64,000 nt of DNA from Tolypothrix campylonemoides VB511288 (GCA_000828075.3 JXCB02000027.1:707691-771690); one strand, 5' to 3'. Shown: positions 27,571-37,446, counted from the first letter of the stretch. Notes: generated by a model not told the origin, from the sequence alone. Numbers and translations: made by a program.

Positions 27571-27926
27571 TTCTGTGGAAACAGTGGTCGATTTGAGAGG
27601 CGGTCTTCATCCAATACTTTTTGCAAATATTCAAAAGTTTCTCGCTGCTCCTGTTCATCATATTCTTCATCCCATTGGCGAAACATTTCATTCAAGGCTT
27701 CTAACCTGTGTTGTTTTTCTGCGTCAGTTAATTTAGCAAGTACATATGCACTATTTTGCCTAGTTATAGCTGGCACTTCCCTCTTTTCCGTGCTCTCAAT
27801 TAAATCTGAAATTTCCTGCAAAAGGCTAGCTTTCATTGCACTTAAGTGCTCATCAACCAAAGAAGCAACTAATACTTTTAGTTCTTCAACTGTCATTTCT
27901 GCTATTCGTTCAGATGTCATTTTCAC
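27567..27926 (-). CDS. Antitoxin partner of the PIN toxin
   Basis: 119 aa, strongly charged and helical: RIAEMTVEELKVLVASLVDEHL at the start and a C-terminal WDEEYDEQEQRETFEYLQKVLDEDRL, which is the type of acidic helix that wraps a PIN toxin. No standard DNA-binding fold (AbrB, RHH) is obvious. Assignment rests on the 4-bp overlap with the PIN gene and on size and charge. An internal ATG two codons downstream (MTSER) is an alternative start. Confidence 0.75.
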   Translation of the reverse strand: MKMTSERIAEMTVEELKVLVASLVDEHLSAMKASLLQEISDLIESTEKREVPAITRQNSAYVLAKLTDAEKQHRLEALNEMFRQWDEEYDEQEQRETFEYLQKVLDEDRLSNRPLFPQK

Positions 27927-28046
27927 TCTCCCTTTCTTGAATAGAATATCATTCTGTCACATTAGTCTAGCTGATGGGAGTGGCAATACATCCGGTATTT
28001 CTTATTTCACTTGCTCCTGAATTCAGCGATATTTTTCACCAAGATT

Positions 28047-28979
28047 TCAAGGTTTCCTATAAATTAAAAATACCGAACCAATTGGTCTTGGGTTTTCTAG
28101 ATAAAACTTATTATTGTAGTACAATCCAGGAGACATACCACCATCAAATAACATTCCCTCTTGAATCTTGCCCAAACAATTATTGCGAGCAATTCCTTCA
28201 AGGACATTATCAAACATATCTGGCAAAAGCTCTTGATTCAACTCAGATAATTCAATATCGGAATTAGCTTTAGCGTCGTTAACTAGCAAAATGACATAGC
28301 CTTTATCAGTAATAGCTACCATAGAGCGATTGGTTGCTTGTTTACAGGCAAGTTCTCCTAAATCTTGACAAACATCTTTAAACTTGCCGTTGCGATAAAA
28401 CCTACCATTACCTCCTACTAAGTTATAGTTAAGAATATTATCCTTTCTTCTTCCTGCCTGGATGCTAGCTTGACGTTGCTTTGGTTCACCTGCTGATATA
28501 CCAAAGGAAGAACGCTTATTCTTAAAAGCTCCTGAATATTCTACTCCACGAGAAATATTTAAGCCTTGAGGTTTATGATCTATATCTATGTAATCAGCAT
28601 TAATTGCTGCAATAGGTGTTTGTCCGTTTAATTTTGCGTTTTCATCAGTGATCAGTTCATGAAATAATTTTGGTACATATTCTTGACGTAGTTTCCCTTT
28701 ATTGTCTTTTGCATAAAGTCGATGAGATACACCAACATTAACTTTGAAGTCTAATTCTTCTGATTTGGGGTTGAAGATAATGACATGATTAATGCCTCTT
28801 CCATCTTTTTTACCTTGATTGTTAGTTTTAAAAAAATCTAGACTGAACTTTGTATTGTTTCCCAGGCATTGTTGTGTAACTTGTGTTTTAGCTAAACTTT
28901 GAGAAGTGTGTTTACAGGCAAAACAAACAAGTATGGTTATCAATGTAGATAATAAACAAATAAATTTATTTTTAGACAT
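28047..28979 (-). CDS. Phosphodiester glycosidase (NAGPA-like) lipoprotein
   Basis: 310 aa. An N-terminal signal ends in ILVCFAC (residues about 16-22), a lipobox-like site, so the protein is probably exported and lipid-anchored. The NAGPA core is visible: AAINADYIDIDHKPQGLNI, NRSMVAITDKG, LFDGGMSPGLYYN and RPIGSVFLIYRKP. This fold hydrolyses GlcNAc-1-phosphodiester or related exopolysaccharide linkages. A second NAGPA domain is fused to a deacetylase at 40045. The intergenic space to the neighbours is small and no operon is apparent. Confidence 0.85.
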   Translation of the reverse strand: MSKNKFICLLSTLITILVCFACKHTSQSLAKTQVTQQCLGNNTKFSLDFFKTNNQGKKDGRGINHVIIFNPKSEELDFKVNVGVSHRLYAKDNKGKLRQEYVPKLFHELITDENAKLNGQTPIAAINADYIDIDHKPQGLNISRGVEYSGAFKNKRSSFGISAGEPKQRQASIQAGRRKDNILNYNLVGGNGRFYRNGKFKDVCQDLGELACKQATNRSMVAITDKGYVILLVNDAKANSDIELSELNQELLPDMFDNVLEGIARNNCLGKIQEGMLFDGGMSPGLYYNNKFYLENPRPIGSVFLIYRKP

Positions 28980-29080
28980 ATTGAGATAATTCTCAGATTT
29001 TCACTATCAGTAAGTATAAACAGTTAATGAGACAATGATAATTAACTCATGTCAACCTTTATTTCCACAACAAATCTAAC

Positions 29081-29914
29081 TTGAGCTACGACAACACCTG
29101 TAAATATCTCGCCGAACAATATCCGGCTGATTTTGTCAAATGGTTACTTTCAACTGAGACGTCCGACATTGAGATACTCAAAACAGAACTCGGTTTAGAA
29201 CCTATTCGTGCTGACTCTGTCACTTTTCTACAAATTATTAATACTATCCTGCACTTAGAATTTCAAACGTTACCGACATCTAATCCCGCTATGGATTTTC
29301 GGATGTTGGATTACTATACGCGATTAAAGCGGGAATATGGTTGTCAGATTGAGCAAGTTGTCATTTTTTTGCAGCAAACAACTTCAGAAATTGTCTTTAG
29401 GCAAGAGTACGTGGATACAAATATCAGACATCGCTATCGAGTCATCCGTATATGGGAGCAAGACCCAACACCATTATTGGCTAATCCCGCCCTCCTACCA
29501 CTAGCAACTTTGGCTCGTAGCGACTCCCCAAATTCATTATTAGAGCAGGTCGCCGCTCAGGTCGGTATGATTGAGGAAAACGATGAGCGACACAATATCT
29601 CGGCTTGTACCCAAATCCTGGCAGGTTTGCGGTTTGCCAAAAATTTGATTCAACAATTGTTTCGAGAGGAAATTATGCAAGAATCTGTCATTTATCAGGA
29701 TATCCTTCAAAAGGGCGAGCAAAGAGGAAAGAAGCAAGAGGCTCTAGCACTCATTTTGCGTCAGCTTCCTCGCCGCATTGGTTCTGTTAACCCTCAGTTG
29801 CAAGAGCAGATTCGCAGCTTATCAGTTCCTCAGTTGGAGGATTTGGGAGAAGCGCTTTTAGATTTCTCCGGCGAAACTGATTTAATCAACTGGTTGGCTA
29901 CCCAACATTCATAA
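29081..29914 (+). CDS. Rpn/PD-(D/E)XK nuclease-like protein with DUF4351 C-terminus
   Basis: 277 aa beginning at a TTG. The N-terminus YDNTCKYLAEQYPADFVKWLL and the later LHLEFQT...MDFRMLDYYTRL block (E of the LEFQ strand, D of the M-D segment) are those of cyanobacterial Rpn-family transposase-like nucleases. The C-terminal LILRQLPRRIGSVNPQLQEQIRSLSVPQLEDLGEALLDF is DUF4351-like. A short in-frame-stop ORF (ATG at 29049) ends in TGA overlapping this TTG, so translation may be coupled, or the true start may be different. Such genes are abundant in Nostocales and their role is unsettled. Confidence 0.85.
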   Translation: MSYDNTCKYLAEQYPADFVKWLLSTETSDIEILKTELGLEPIRADSVTFLQIINTILHLEFQTLPTSNPAMDFRMLDYYTRLKREYGCQIEQVVIFLQQTTSEIVFRQEYVDTNIRHRYRVIRIWEQDPTPLLANPALLPLATLARSDSPNSLLEQVAAQVGMIEENDERHNISACTQILAGLRFAKNLIQQLFREEIMQESVIYQDILQKGEQRGKKQEALALILRQLPRRIGSVNPQLQEQIRSLSVPQLEDLGEALLDFSGETDLINWLATQHS

Positions 29915-29937
29915 ACAAAACTATCCCAAACACAAAA

Positions 29938-29976
29938 CCTCCGCTACGGTTATGCTGTAACGGAGGATAAATTTTT
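29938..29976 (+). terminator. Rho-independent terminator
   Basis: CCTCCGCTAC (29938-29947) pairs with GTAACGGAGG (29957-29966) with one mismatch and a 9-nt loop, followed by ATAAATTTTTATT. It lies between convergent genes and serves the plus-strand nuclease-like gene, perhaps both. Confidence 0.8.
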
Positions 29977-30007
29977 ATTCTGATTGTAATTAATCAAAAA
30001 TCCAAGA

Positions 30008-31267
30008 TTAAGAGAGCCATTCTAAAACAGCTTCTTCTTTAGTATTTGTATTCCGAGATGGTGTCTCACGGTTAAACTTCATGTGAATTGACCGTGTTTG
30101 TTCACCATCAGCAGCAACAGCCAAAATCGGATAGTCAATCAAACCATCCTGGAATGACATCTGGAAGCGGAAGGTTCCATCTGGATTCAGTTTAATGGGA
30201 CGACCGCCAATTGTTACGGTAGCGTCGGGTTCGGTTGCACCGTAAACAATCAACTCAGCATCAGCAATTAACCAGAACTTGCGCGGACGCATCGGTACGT
30301 CGCCAGAGAAGCCAGCACCGGACATACCCACACCGGACGCGGTTAAACCGGACACGGTTGGAACTGCCCACATACCAACGCCAGAGGGGAAGACGTAGGA
30401 ACTGATGGCTTGTTCTGGAGTTACAGAACCAGGAACCTGTTGCATGGAACCAAACAGAGAACCAGCAACCCTTTGCGCTTCGGCAGACTCTGCTAAGCCA
30501 AAGATTTGGTCATAAATGGCGTTGGCGTTGCCGTTGGCGTTGCCGTTGCTTGTAGCAGTCGAGGCAACTTTCTTGGTGGGCGGAACCAGTTCATAGAAGG
30601 TTTTGCCGCGCAAGTCTTCTTCAAAGTTCACTGTGATGAAGACGTCTTCAATCCAGTCGGAAGGATACACAGGAGGAACGTGGACGGGTGCAGAACGAGC
30701 CAGTATTAACCAGCGACCATCAGCGCAACGATAACCGATGTCGATGACATAATCGCGATCGCTCACTGGAACTGGTAGATACCATTCGCGTGCGAGTTCA
30801 TCACTCGGATATTCCTGAATGCTGTGGGGGCTTTGGTATTCCAAGTTGATGTCGGTGACATCATAAATACGTAATGCCAGCTGTTGTCCCCCTTGGCGAC
30901 GTAGTTCTTCTTTGTGTTCGTTGGACACATCCCAGTAGGTGTAAGCCCACTGTGGGTCGCGGGGCATGAGAACAATACGGCTTTCTCCATAGCCTGCAGG
31001 CAGATCCGCTAGTCCTTCATCAACATCAGCGAGAGTTCCACCCGTACGGTCTACTTGACCCAACTCAAATTTTGCTGCTTCCACGGTTTCCTGTGCCTCC
31101 AATGAACGAGATTGGCTGAGAGAAACTTTGCTGCGCTGAGCTTCTTGAATAGATGCCAGCAGTTGCGATTTACGCATTCGGCTATAACGAGAGATGCTAT
31201 ATTCGCTAGCAACTTTACGTAGTTGCCGCAATGTCATCTCTTCTAGCGGTGGGCGTTCTTTTGCCAT
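30008..31267 (-). CDS. DUF4912 protein with N-terminal Rho_N/SAP-like domain
   Basis: 419 aa from the ATG at 31267 (MAKERPPLEEMTLRQ). A GGAGG box sits 9 bp upstream, which favours this start over one 17 codons earlier. Residues about 10-42 (MTLRQLRKVASEYSISRYSRMRKSQLLASI) form a Rho N-terminal/SAP-like helical module. Residues about 95-215 (SRIVLMPRDPQWAYTYWDVS...YVIDIGYRCADGRWLILARSAPVHVP) are a DUF4912 domain. A glycine/serine-rich segment (GVGMSGAGFSGD) leads to a C-terminal immunoglobulin-like strand set (VIYGATEPDATVTIGGRPIKLN). A TCCAACGGCAACGCC-like triplet-rich repeat codes SNGNANGNANAN. Found widely in cyanobacteria; function unknown. Confidence 0.85.
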   Translation of the reverse strand: MAKERPPLEEMTLRQLRKVASEYSISRYSRMRKSQLLASIQEAQRSKVSLSQSRSLEAQETVEAAKFELGQVDRTGGTLADVDEGLADLPAGYGESRIVLMPRDPQWAYTYWDVSNEHKEELRRQGGQQLALRIYDVTDINLEYQSPHSIQEYPSDELAREWYLPVPVSDRDYVIDIGYRCADGRWLILARSAPVHVPPVYPSDWIEDVFITVNFEEDLRGKTFYELVPPTKKVASTATSNGNANGNANAIYDQIFGLAESAEAQRVAGSLFGSMQQVPGSVTPEQAISSYVFPSGVGMWAVPTVSGLTASGVGMSGAGFSGDVPMRPRKFWLIADAELIVYGATEPDATVTIGGRPIKLNPDGTFRFQMSFQDGLIDYPILAVAADGEQTRSIHMKFNRETPSRNTNTKEEAVLEWLS

Positions 31268-31782
31268 GAATTTGGCCTCCAGTAGTTTGAAAGGTCGGTG
31301 ATGTCCCCTGGTTAACAAGTGGCTGATATATAGCCATTAACGCCAGATAAACTTCTTATTCCTGACTCCTGGTTTTGCCCAGTTGTTTATGTTTTTTTTA
31401 GTGTGTTTTTAAACTGCGGGTCACTTCCTTTCAATTCCCACCTCATGCCAAAATCAGCACTTTTTATAGGGGAGCGAAGGAGCTTTCTGTTAATAAATAT
31501 TAACCAGTAACCCTCCACTGGGATCAAGGGGTCGCAAGACGCTTTTTTCAGCTTTTCACGATTTTATCAGCCGTTTGGGGATCACTAAGTTATGATTTTA
31601 TGACATTTTAGCTTGTTAAGACCCAGCCCAGCATCTAGTAAATAGGGCAATTGTCAAGATAACCTGACAAATCTATGTGTGGGGATCTTGAGGCGCAATA
31701 CCTTGCGCCCGTGTAGGTGTAGAAGGAGGGAGGAAGGGGGGTGTTTGTTGCCTGTTCCCCGTTCCCTGTTGCCTTTTAATGA
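31268..31782. other. Gap without a supported gene
   Basis: 515 bp containing the DUF4912 promoter region, T-rich stretches near 31383-31402, and a tract of GGAGGGAGGAAGG near 31722-31740. Reading frames here are shadows or low complexity. No RNA gene recognised. Confidence 0.5.
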
Positions 31783-32772
31783 TTAGCCGAAAATCAAAAT
31801 CCACAAAGGAAGTACAAGGAGTAACAAGAGTGTGGATATGATGATACTGCTGGCAATCAAATCGCGATCGAGGTTGTACTCTTCTGCCAAAATCAGACCA
31901 GCAAAAGCCGTGGGTACACCAGACATTAAGACCATTGCCAAACGCGGCGAAGCTGATAATCCAAAAAATAAAGTTGTTGCTAAACCAACGAGTAAGGGTG
32001 TAATCAAAACCCTCAGGAAAGCAGGGACGAAAGCAAGTTTCAAACTCTTCCACCCTTGAAGCTGTGCTAAGCGAATACCAGTTAGTAAAAAGGCGCAGGC
32101 GATGACGATGTTTACAGAACCTTGGAGTCCTGACTCAATGACTTCTGGTAGTTGTACAGAGCGAGTGAGATAGCCGAAGAGAAATGCCCACAGAGGAGGT
32201 ACACTCAAAACATCGCGCACTTGTATCCACCAGCGATTTTCGGATTGTGAATGATTGAAGTAGCTGGCAATCACAACTCCAAAGCCATAGGTGCCGATGA
32301 CATTGTGGGTAATACTGTAAAGGACAGCCCAGTTGAGAGCATCTGAGTGAATTAAAACAGGGGCGATCGCCAACCCAACGAAACCTGTGTTACCCAAAAC
32401 AGCAGAAAGCACAAAACTACCTTGAAACGAAGAATCAGCTAAGTCAGGGGGAAGTAATTTAGTCCAGTATGGCTTTAACTCCTGGGATAGTAACAGTTTC
32501 CATCCCCACAAAACGAGTGACGCCATTACCAAACCAACTATCAGCGCTCCAAAAGTGATTATTGGTGCTAGTAAAGGTAAACTGGCTCCGCCCCCAAATT
32601 CTTCTAATTGACCTTGTCTCGCTAACGCCAAAAGCTCTAGTGGCACCCCGAACCAGTAAAGACCACGACCTAAAATTCGTGGAAACCACTGAGGTAGGAA
32701 TTTAAATATGAATAGCCCCAGACTCGTCCAGAGAATCAGGGGCGCATAGGCATGAAACAGAGTTTCTGTCAT
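31783..32772 (-). CDS. AEC-family transporter (auxin efflux carrier-like)
   Basis: 329 aa with about ten predicted membrane segments, for example FGALIVGLVMASLVLWGW, LSAVLGNTGFVGLAIAPV and VSVIIACAFLLTGIRLAQL-type stretches. The two conserved discontinuous-helix motifs are present in LGNTGFVGLAI and SGVPTAFAGLILAEEYNLD. AEC permeases export or import small organic acids and similar anions; the substrate is not predictable. It stands alone between convergent and divergent spacers. Confidence 0.88.
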   Translation of the reverse strand: MTETLFHAYAPLILWTSLGLFIFKFLPQWFPRILGRGLYWFGVPLELLALARQGQLEEFGGGASLPLLAPIITFGALIVGLVMASLVLWGWKLLLSQELKPYWTKLLPPDLADSSFQGSFVLSAVLGNTGFVGLAIAPVLIHSDALNWAVLYSITHNVIGTYGFGVVIASYFNHSQSENRWWIQVRDVLSVPPLWAFLFGYLTRSVQLPEVIESGLQGSVNIVIACAFLLTGIRLAQLQGWKSLKLAFVPAFLRVLITPLLVGLATTLFFGLSASPRLAMVLMSGVPTAFAGLILAEEYNLDRDLIASSIIISTLLLLLVLPLWILIFG

Positions 32773-33198
32773 GAATAAAACGTATTCCAGCGACTGGGAT
32801 GAGCCTTATACAAATTAAAAATTAAAAAATAAAAATTTTAAAGTTATCTTCTAGACTTGACTTGGCTAGAGAATCATCCTAAACGAAGCTTAGATAGAAG
32901 TAATATTTACAATACCAAATCCGCTTTTCTAACCCTTTTTAGCCCAGGCGATGTTCGTAATCGCGGAGTTTACGGGCACACAAACGCTCGTTCGCAAGAC
33001 AAGGACTAAATTATAAAGGGGGTATTATATCCCGATTTGGTATAACCTAGCTTTCTTTGGCATAAAAAGTCTTGACATTTTGCCATCTATAGCAATCGTA
33101 AATCATTTGTGAACAACAAGATTCCCGACTTCTTTAAGAAGTCGGGAATCTAAGCATTGCTATAGACTTTTTTATCTCATTTATGATTAATTTTTTAT
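32773..33198. other. Gap without a supported gene, containing a perfect palindrome
   Basis: 426 bp between the AEC gene and zipN, both on the minus strand. It is AT-rich, with TTTAAAAATTTTTAT near 32817-32842. The palindrome at 33120-33150 (separately listed) is the only strong structure. Confidence 0.5.
33120..33150. terminator. Perfect 13-15 bp hairpin
   Basis: GATTCCCGACTTC pairs exactly with GAAGTCGGGAATC around TTTAA. It sits about 50 bp beyond the zipN stop. There is no strong T-run at its ends, so it could be a terminator or a dispersed palindrome; this sequence type recurs in cyanobacterial intergenic DNA. Confidence 0.55.
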
Positions 33199-35523
33199 CT
33201 AAAAAATCATACTTATCTTGTTAAGAACTGACATATCGCGAATACGCCACACACCATCTACACGAACCAATCCATACCTAACTAGCACCTTATCCTTCTC
33301 AGGTTCTGGGTTCTTTATCTGACCATTCTCATAATACTGTGTGATTTCAGTCACCGAAGCTTCTACCGCAGCGTGATTTGGGTCAGCATTATTTTTCTCT
33401 AAAGATTCTACTTTCACGCTATGCTCGTATTTCCGATAGCGGTTAGCTAATTTTTCCTGTTGTGCCCATCCCCGCCATCTTGTCAAGGATGAACCGACTA
33501 AAATATTCCCCAAACTATCAATCTCATGGTTGGGTCCAAAAGCTGCAGCTTTGGTATCTAGCCAAGCCTGAACCATTTCTGCGGCTGTGGTTTCACTCAG
33601 AGGTCCAGCTGGTAATTGTGGTTTGCTATTTTGGTCGGGAATAGGGACTAGCGGTTGATTCAACTCGACTGATAACTGTTCGCCTTGCAAGGAGGGTCCA
33701 GGGTAAAACAGATGTTTGAACAATCCCATAGTTGCTGCCATTAAGAACCACAGCACCAATAGACTCGCCAAAGAAGCAAACATTATCCCCAAAAACCGGA
33801 TTTGCCCTGGAGAAATACGGGCAAAAATTCGCCGACGATGAGTAGATCCATGACGGTTATCTGAACCACCTCCTGAAGTGGTACGACTGCGTTTGCGCCT
33901 CCTTTGGGTTTGTCCTTGACTCTGCGCTATCTCCGGTTTGGAGCGACCATTTAAATTGTGGTAAGTTTCTCGAGTGGGGTTTGTGTTGGGTATTGGTGCT
34001 ACTGGTGTTTCTGCATTTCCACTCCACCAAGTACCGGAAGCAGAGGGTGATGTCGTATCACTGGCTGAGGAAAAGTTTGAATACTCAGGGTTTTTCGGGG
34101 TTGATGTCGCTGGTATTTCTGAGTTGGGAGTTTTTTGAGTTGGGAATTGTCCCTCAACCACTTGAAAATTGTTGCGCCGACTCCGACGAGTGGTTTGCGT
34201 TTGGGAAGACTGGCGGTTCATGACCGTCGCTTCATTTGTGGTTTGTGTTTGTGTGGGAAGAGCTTCTAAATAAGCTTGCACCTGTTGGTCGGCAAAATAA
34301 TCTTTCAAGGAAGCTGGCTGTTCTACTAAATCTCGAAAGTTGGGAAACACTTCGTTTTGTAACCAACGTTCTCCGTATAAACACAGCCCTGGTAACAGGT
34401 CGGGAGAGTCTTGAGAATTTTCCCGAATAAAAGCTAGAGCTTCGTACTCTTGCGAAAGTTCTAAAGCACGACTTGCTTCTTCTGTTTGCCCCAGCAAAAG
34501 CGCACACAGGGACTGTTCTAGATGGACATCTTGACGTCTCCCCAGGCGGATCAGCATTTGCTTTGCCTGACGAATTAATGCTGGTTGGCGTTGAGTGAAC
34601 CCCCGTGCTATTGAAGCATAAACAGCTAAATAAGTCGCGACTGCTGAGGGACGCCTGCTTTCACCTTCAAAGAGTTTGTGCTGCTCTGTGACTGTTAGGT
34701 AGTTACGCAGTTGCTGAATAAATCGCAGAAAATCATCTATACTCAGACCAGATTTGTCGTTTCCACTCCCATCAATGCCACCCCGCTCGTCTAAAATATC
34801 TTGCAATAATTGCAACCCTTGTTTTCGTTCACTGGTCTGTTCTTCAGGGAGTGCGAGTAATTCCAAAATGCGATATGGTCGCAATCTATACAAGTCTGAC
34901 TGAATTTCTGCCCGAACGCTGGGGAATAACCCTTCGCGAGCTAGAAGTTCCTCTCCCGTTTCCAGGGAAATCGCAGCATTTTCGTAGTGACTTTGCTGCC
35001 ATTGCTCGCGCCCCAGTTCCAAACAAGCAAGGGAAACCGTAAGCACAACGTCTGGACGTTCAACAGTACGAGAGGGAATTTCCGAATTCTCTTGTGTATC
35101 TCCTTTTCTATTAACCAGGTATGGACGACCCAGTTGTAGGACAAGCTCATATTCCCCAAGTTCTTGCAAAATCAACAAAGCACCAACTAATTCATCTTGG
35201 GAAATTTCGATACTCAGAGATTGAGAATCAATACGATCAAGCTTGCCTTGTTCGCGGCTTTCAACAGCAACAGCGCCACCTTGAGTGCTGTCAGAACCAT
35301 ACGCATGAGCAAGATAAAGCTGATCGTAGCTTTTGCGTTCTTTTGGGTCACAAAGAACAAGATAAGCTTCTTCTATGAGGTTTCTTCGAGATGTAATTGC
35401 TGCTTGGGAATACTCACGGCGCGGCAATTGTACGATGCGATCGCCATATGCCTGCCGCAACTGTTCCTCACTTGCCGCCATCGGTATCCCTAAAATTCTG
35501 TAGTAATCTAGCGGAATGCGCAC
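33199..35523 (-). CDS. zipN: Cell division protein ZipN/Ftn2 (ARC6 homologue)
   Basis: 774 aa, the expected length. ZipN anchors FtsZ at the division site and recruits other divisome proteins. It begins with a J-like domain (DYYRILGIPMAASEEQLRQAYGDRI, residues about 6-70) that lacks the HPD triad, as usual in this family. A long helical middle region follows, then a Ser/Thr/Gln-rich linker. One membrane helix at about residues 600-630 (FLGIMFASLASLLVLWFLMAATMG) comes next. The C-terminal IMS-like domain (about 660-774) ends VLVRYGLVRVDGVWRIRDMSVL. Confidence 0.93.
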   Translation of the reverse strand: MRIPLDYYRILGIPMAASEEQLRQAYGDRIVQLPRREYSQAAITSRRNLIEEAYLVLCDPKERKSYDQLYLAHAYGSDSTQGGAVAVESREQGKLDRIDSQSLSIEISQDELVGALLILQELGEYELVLQLGRPYLVNRKGDTQENSEIPSRTVERPDVVLTVSLACLELGREQWQQSHYENAAISLETGEELLAREGLFPSVRAEIQSDLYRLRPYRILELLALPEEQTSERKQGLQLLQDILDERGGIDGSGNDKSGLSIDDFLRFIQQLRNYLTVTEQHKLFEGESRRPSAVATYLAVYASIARGFTQRQPALIRQAKQMLIRLGRRQDVHLEQSLCALLLGQTEEASRALELSQEYEALAFIRENSQDSPDLLPGLCLYGERWLQNEVFPNFRDLVEQPASLKDYFADQQVQAYLEALPTQTQTTNEATVMNRQSSQTQTTRRSRRNNFQVVEGQFPTQKTPNSEIPATSTPKNPEYSNFSSASDTTSPSASGTWWSGNAETPVAPIPNTNPTRETYHNLNGRSKPEIAQSQGQTQRRRKRSRTTSGGGSDNRHGSTHRRRIFARISPGQIRFLGIMFASLASLLVLWFLMAATMGLFKHLFYPGPSLQGEQLSVELNQPLVPIPDQNSKPQLPAGPLSETTAAEMVQAWLDTKAAAFGPNHEIDSLGNILVGSSLTRWRGWAQQEKLANRYRKYEHSVKVESLEKNNADPNHAAVEASVTEITQYYENGQIKNPEPEKDKVLVRYGLVRVDGVWRIRDMSVLNKISMIF

Positions 35524-36247
35524 GGCTCATGTCCCCTGCAGCGCGATCAACATAATTCTCCTAGAGTATTTCAGCTTTGTAAAAAAGTGCCATAACAATA
35601 ACATGTTGACCCCACACCACAAGTGTGTTTTGCAACAACTTTACTCGTATTTTTCCAAAAATCTAATCTTGCTATGGTACTAGTCTTTTGCCTCAGCTGA
35701 GAAGTATCCAAGCTTTTTAATAATATTTTTATTATTTCTGGCTTTACAATACTGCAACCTGCTTGACACACCAGAAAGTTACCATAGCATTTTCGATAGC
35801 AACATAAATAATAATACTGGGCTTGCAAGAATATTTTTTTACTTTCTTTCCCTATGTTTGGCTTAACCATTCCTGCGGCTGCTTTACAACAACTTTCTCC
35901 GACATACGGTCACAGAAGCACCGTTTTATAGGTTTGTCACTATAAAGCGAAAAAAATTATATCATAAGTTATTCTTTCATAACAAGAATCTACAGAGAAA
36001 TACTTACTTTCGCGACCATTTTTCTAAATTGTTAATAAATATGCAGAAAACTTGCTATTTGGTTAGTAATCTAGAAACCAGGGTTGCCATACTACTGATT
36101 GCTGTAGAACCAAACAAACCACAGCAGTGAATCAAGTTTGATTATTGACTCCTTTAAACGCTATCTTTTTAAAAGCTTACGCTCTTGCGATCGCTACTTA
36201 TCTCAAATCATAACTTTAAGTTTTACGACAGGAACAATCACAAAATA
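35524..36247. other. Long gap upstream of divergent zipN and pdhA
   Basis: 724 bp between divergently oriented zipN and pdhA; both promoters should lie here. The sequence is AT-rich with no repeats, dyads or ORFs that look coding. A weak AGGAAC ribosome binding site precedes the pdhA ATG at 36248. Confidence 0.5.
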
Positions 36248-37285
36248 ATGGTTCAAGAACGCACTTTACCCAAATTTGATGCGGCTACGGTACAGATAAC
36301 GAAAGAAGAAGGGTTGCTGTTGTACGAGGACATGGTACTAGGGCGCACCTTTGAAGACAAGTGTGCCGAAATGTACTACAGAGGCAAAATGTTTGGTTTT
36401 GTCCACCTGTACAACGGTCAGGAAGCCGTTTCCAGCGGTATTATCAGGGGGGCGATGCGACCGGGTGAAGACTTTGTGTGCAGCACATACCGCGACCACG
36501 TTCATGCTTTGAGTGCAGGAGTCCCAGCAAAAGAAGTCGTGGCAGAGTTATTTGGCAAAGCCACAGGATGCAGCAAAGGACGTGGTGGTTCGATGCATAT
36601 GTTCTCTAAAGAACATCGGCTACTAGGTGGTTATGCTTTTGTGGCTGAGGGAATTCCTGTTGCTGCTGGGGCGGCTTTTCAGACGAAATACCGCCGGGAA
36701 GCGTTAGGTGATCCAAACGCCGACCAAGTCACGGCTTGCTTTTTTGGCGATGGAGCTGCTAATAACGGTCAGTTTTTCGAGACGCTCAATATGGCGGCGC
36801 TGTGGAAACTACCGATACTTTTTGTAGTAGAAAATAATAAGTGGGCGATCGGCATGGCTCACGATCGCGCGACTTCGCAACCAGAGATTTACAAGAAAGC
36901 CAGCGTATTTAACATGGCGGGTGTGGAAGTCGATGGTATGGATATCCTGGCGGTGCGAGCAGTAGCGCAGGAAGCCGTAGCCCGCGCCCGTGCAGGAGAA
37001 GGACCCACCTTAATTGAAGCACTGACTTACCGCTTTCGGGGTCACTCTCTAGCTGACCCAGACGAGTTGCGAAGCAAGGCTGAAAAAGAGTTTTGGTTTG
37101 CTCGTGACCCAATTAAGAAATTTGCCGCTTATATGGTCGAGCAAAACTTGGCTTCCCATGAAGAACTTAAAGCAGTTGACCATAAAATACAGCAAGTTAT
37201 CGATGAAGCCGTGAAATTTGCTGAAAATAGCCCAGAGCCAGATCCGAGCGAGTTGTATCGCTTTGTGTTTGCGGAAGACGAATAA
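36248..37285 (+). CDS. pdhA: Pyruvate dehydrogenase E1 component subunit alpha
   Basis: 345 aa from the ATG at 36248 ([11 protein letters not shown]); an upstream in-frame start would add 21 unlikely residues. The protein forms the thiamine-diphosphate E1 enzyme with PdhB, encoded elsewhere. [24 protein letters not shown] and GGSMHMF are typical. The ThDP/Mg motif is [23 protein letters not shown]...ENN (residues about 165-200), and [15 protein letters not shown] holds the conserved phosphorylation-loop region. A terminator-like hairpin follows at once. Confidence 0.97.
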   Translation: MVQERTLPKFDAATVQITKEEGLLLYEDMVLGRTFEDKCAEMYYRGKMFGFVHLYNGQEAVSSGIIRGAMRPGEDFVCSTYRDHVHALSAGVPAKEVVAELFGKATGCSKGRGGSMHMFSKEHRLLGGYAFVAEGIPVAAGAAFQTKYRREALGDPNADQVTACFFGDGAANNGQFFETLNMAALWKLPILFVVENNKWAIGMAHDRATSQPEIYKKASVFNMAGVEVDGMDILAVRAVAQEAVARARAGEGPTLIEALTYRFRGHSLADPDELRSKAEKEFWFARDPIKKFAAYMVEQNLASHEELKAVDHKIQQVIDEAVKFAENSPEPDPSELYRFVFAEDE

Positions 37286-37288
37286 TGT

Positions 37289-37362
37289 AGAGACGCGACG
37301 CCAGTTGCTGTGAGTTCGGGCTAACCCTCCTGCAGCGCTGGCTCGCCATGGCGCGTCTTTTA
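37289..37362 (+). terminator. Terminator-like hairpin after pdhA
   Basis: AGACGCG (37291-37297) pairs with CGCGTCT (37352-37358), followed by TTTT, with further inner complementarity (GCGCCAG/CTGGCGC type) in a REP-like segment. It starts 4 bp after the pdhA stop. Confidence 0.6.
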
Positions 37363-37446
37363 ACTGGCGCTTCTTGCAAAAGCCCAACATGGAGTGGATA
37401 TGAAACCGCACCCTGTAGTAGATAAACGCAGATGAAAACAGATAGT

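Noticed and set aside
31673-32053. 126-aa ORF on the minus strand overlapping the AEC gene end
   Set aside because: Antisense or shifted relative to a well-supported transporter; low-complexity tail.
35571-35870. 99-aa ORF on the minus strand between zipN and pdhA
   Set aside because: Rich in Tyr/Cys/Lys with no recognisable motifs, typical of a chance frame in AT-rich DNA.
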